Below, piece after piece: positions 62,240-64,000 of a stretch of 64,000 nt of DNA (within the stretch, counting starts at the first letter, position 1; each line of letters begins with the position of its first letter). The notes under the pieces were generated by a model that worked only from the letters and a program-made list of their open reading frames with translations, was not told the DNA's origin and ran no database searches. The position numbers were made by a program, and so were the translations under genes. The stretch is from Chloroflexota bacterium (GTDB taxonomy: Bacteria > Chloroflexota > Anaerolineae > Promineifilales > Promineifilaceae). Where the stretch lies: the NCBI GenBank assembly GCA_014584575.1, contig JACTMP010000026.1, forward strand, positions 108,470 through 172,469, read 5' to 3'.

Positions 62240-62310
62240 ACTGGCAACGGTCATAATCTGACATTTTTGTTACCTTGTCAGATGTCACCTTGTCACCTTG
62301 TCAGGTATAG
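62240..62310. repeat. 71-bp repeat with caccttgtcag units (copy 2)
   Basis: Differs from 58390-58460 at only a few positions. Both copies start at actggcaa and end at ttgtcaggtatag. Confidence 0.85.
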
Positions 62311-62350
62311 TTGTCACGGCCGTGACCCCACCATTAGCCACCCGCGCCCA

Positions 62351-63103
62351 TCACCACAGCGCCAGAGCAATTGTGCCAAGCAGGTTGAGCAGGCAGTGAA
62401 CCAGGATGCTGATGTAAACATTGCGTTTCCATTGCACCACATAAACCACCGGCAACAAGGTGATCATGCGCCCAAGCACATCCCACGGCAGCCAGAAATG
62501 GTAAAGCGAAAAGAGGAGAGAACTCCAAAAGGGTGCCCAGCGGGATGAAGCCGGGATACGGGGCAACAAAAAGCTGCGGAAATAAAGTTCTTCGGTAATG
62601 GGAACGGCAATGTTTAACACGGTGCTCAAGGCCACAATTGTCCACAAAACTGCCGGTGGATATTGGGTGGGGTCTAGTGCCAGGGTAGACAGGTTGAGCC
62701 AGCTAGGCCAGCCGCCAAAGAGGTGGCGTTGAATGGATTCGCCAAGCGGGTAAAGCAGCATGGAAGCTAACGCCGCCCAGGCAAGCAACGGTGGTACCAG
62801 CCCGGCATATTGATGCCAGAGTAAAGGTTGGCGGTATAAAAGAACACCGTTGAGGGATAGAGCGCCGTTTTGCTGACGGCCGTAGTAAAACAAAAACCCA
62901 ACAAGGATGGGAATACCGGCCACCAACCAGGTCAGCAGCAGCGCCAGACTGGGCGGCCAGCCAAAAGGATTGGTGAACCGGGCCAGGGCGACAAACACCA
63001 GGGCAATGAAAACGCCAGGGAGGAGGTGATAGAGAATCGTTTGCGCGACCGAAAAACGGGGCAGAGTCGTTTGTTTAATAGTGGGAGTTGGGTCCGGCTT
63101 CAT
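62351..63103 (-). CDS. CPBP-family intramembrane metalloprotease
   Basis: 250 residues with about six membrane helices. The CPBP/CAAX-protease motif 1 EELYFRSFLL lies near residue 173, motif 2 LYHFWLPWD near 202 and motif 3 with His and Asn in LVHCLLNLLG near 237. Relatives process prenylated or small membrane proteins or confer bacteriocin immunity. It is an isolated gene in this window. Confidence 0.85.
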   Translation of the reverse strand: MKPDPTPTIKQTTLPRFSVAQTILYHLLPGVFIALVFVALARFTNPFGWPPSLALLLTWLVAGIPILVGFLFYYGRQQNGALSLNGVLLYRQPLLWHQYAGLVPPLLAWAALASMLLYPLGESIQRHLFGGWPSWLNLSTLALDPTQYPPAVLWTIVALSTVLNIAVPITEELYFRSFLLPRIPASSRWAPFWSSLLFSLYHFWLPWDVLGRMITLLPVVYVVQWKRNVYISILVHCLLNLLGTIALALW

Positions 63104-63290
63104 ATTCTTCTACCTCTAACGCAATCCGGCGAACAGGTCATCTTCAACCTGACGGCCGCCATTGACCAGACTATAAACACGGAATTTGTGATCACAACCT
63201 CGAATCAGTTTCGGCGAGTATAATGTTGGGCAAGTCTGGCGGGAATTATACATTTTCCGGGGATGGGTTGGCAGGCTCAATTTATATGGA

Positions 63291-63330
63291 GAGTGCGCAT
63301 CCTCAGATGCGCATCTGAGGATGCACACTC
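63291..63330. repeat. gcatcctcagatgc palindrome (40 bp)
   Basis: Arms gagtgcgcatcctcagatgc and gcatctgaggatgcacactc pair with one mismatch and no spacer. Same family as 22816-22901. It ends 16 bases before the S9 peptidase start codon. Confidence 0.85.
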
Positions 63331-63346
63331 AGCTTACGAGGTAGAT

Positions 63347-63973
63347 ATGGCGGATGAGATCAAGCTGACGGAGAAGTATGAGTTTAACGGGTGGCCTTCG
63401 CTTGCCCGGCCGGATGTGAAGCCGCCGGCCGGATGGAATCTGGAATTGCTCACGGCCGTCAACCTCCTCGGTGGTCACACACTCAGCCCGGACGGGGAGC
63501 GGCTGGCCTTCACCTGGATGCGCGATGAATTGACGGAGGTGTATGTGATGCCCACATTGGGCGGTTGGCCGCAGCGGGTGTCACACGGCCGTAAGCTGTC
63601 CTGGCCCGGTGAAGTGGCGCATTGGTCGCCCGACGGCCGTTGGCTGGCGTTTGAGATGAACAGCCACGTCTACACCACGCCCACAACCGGCGGTCTGCCA
63701 CGGAAAATCAGCGATTTTGCCAGCGGCGCAGGCAGCCCGGTCTGGATGCCGGACAGTCGCGGCCTGATTGTCACTGTGGAGCGGGAGGACAGTGAACAAC
63801 TGCTGCTCACCGACCGTGACGGCCGTTGGCCACGCCCATTGGTCACACGCACCGATGGGGATTGTTGGGAGGCACGGCCGTCGCCGGACGGCCGTCTCGT
63901 CTGTGTACGCCCGGCATGGGCGGTAACTAAGGAGTGCAAGTCTCCTGTGGGCGTTGACCCGACGAACCACTAG
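63347..63973 (+). pseudogene. S9-family peptidase, N-terminal beta-propeller only (interrupted)
   Basis: 208 residues from ATG 63347. TolB/WD40-like propeller repeats typical of S9 acylaminoacyl or prolyl-oligopeptidases are clear (LSPDGERLAFTWM, WSPDGRWLAFEMN, WMPDSRGLIVTVE, ARPSPDGRLVCVRP). The match ends near 63915 at VCVRPAW. The remaining codons come from unrelated DNA, and the frame stops at 63973. The family runs to about 600 residues, so the catalytic domain is missing or lies beyond the insertion. Confidence 0.7.
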
Positions 63974-64000
63974 CCGAAGGCAACTGCGTGAGCGTGAGCG
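63920..64000 (+). mobile_element. Possible 5-prime part of a group II intron
   Basis: After the S9 coding match fails, the sequence becomes structured: aaggagtgcaagtctcct forms a hairpin, then cccgacgaaccactagccg and gaaggcaactgcgtgagcg. These strings remind me of domain I of bacterial group II introns. The exact boundary and a GTGYG start were not located, and the window ends before any reverse transcriptase could appear. Confidence 0.4.

Noticed and set aside
1..64000. tRNA or rRNA genes
   Set aside because: Scanned for T-loop-like and acceptor pairings and for rRNA signature strings; none was convincing.

Overview
The window looks like part of a Chloroflexota chromosome, probably Anaerolineae/Ardenticatenia-like. 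This is inferred, not proven. The DNA is mostly GC-rich. Many lipoproteins carry Thr/Pro-rich or VEVTR-type linkers. Family content such as DUF1028, PAC2, BKACE, PIG-L and SdrD_B surface proteins fits that phylum. No rRNA, tRNA or CRISPR array was found. The 8-mer palindrome ACGGCCGT is strewn through genes and gaps at about 2-4 copies per kb, where chance predicts one or two in the whole window.

Layout. 1-5 kb: a broken secreted repeat protein, then a STAND/NB-ARC ATPase and a TPR protein separated by a perfect hairpin. 5-10.4 kb (minus strand): msrA, a beta-keto acid cleavage enzyme with a PaaK-like ligase, a CBS protein, and a hydrolase fused to a cyclic-nucleotide domain. 10.4-17.8 kb: a nitroreductase remnant, a secreted protein, a response regulator, then rpsA-infA behind a consensus promoter and a terminator-like leader, a MenE-like ligase and a CoA-transferase. 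18-22.8 kb: aceK, an M23 lipoprotein and a VWA lipoprotein.

23-27.5 kb is the most accessory stretch. Two ends of a large restriction-modification-type gene (minus strand) flank an AT-rich plus-strand cassette: a proteasome-like Ntn hydrolase, a 70-aa protein and a Fic/Doc protein. Beside it lie a DUF4926/DUF6883 pair, a DinB-like protein and DUF4256.

27.7-44.7 kb holds ordinary metabolism, envelope and quality-control genes (dehydrogenases, PIG-L deacetylase, hydrolases, glycosyltransferase, acyltransferase, PAC2, EamA, VTT protein, folC, lon) and two lipoproteins whose N-termini are encoded by intergenic-type repeats. 45-51.2 kb is one 2-kilo-residue surface protein of SdrD_B repeats. 51.4-64 kb carries a transglutaminase-like membrane protein, an HtrA protease, DUF1028, a COX15-type heme A synthase, several small proteins, a methyltransferase, a nitrilase-fold amidase, an aldo/keto reductase, a CPBP protease and an S9 peptidase cut short near the window end by a sequence resembling a group II intron.

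Intergenic space is unusually rich in palindromes. There are at least five families of perfect or near-perfect hairpins, several arrays of short degenerate direct repeats, and two copies of a 154-bp MITE-like element with 17-bp terminal inverted repeats and 9-bp target duplications.
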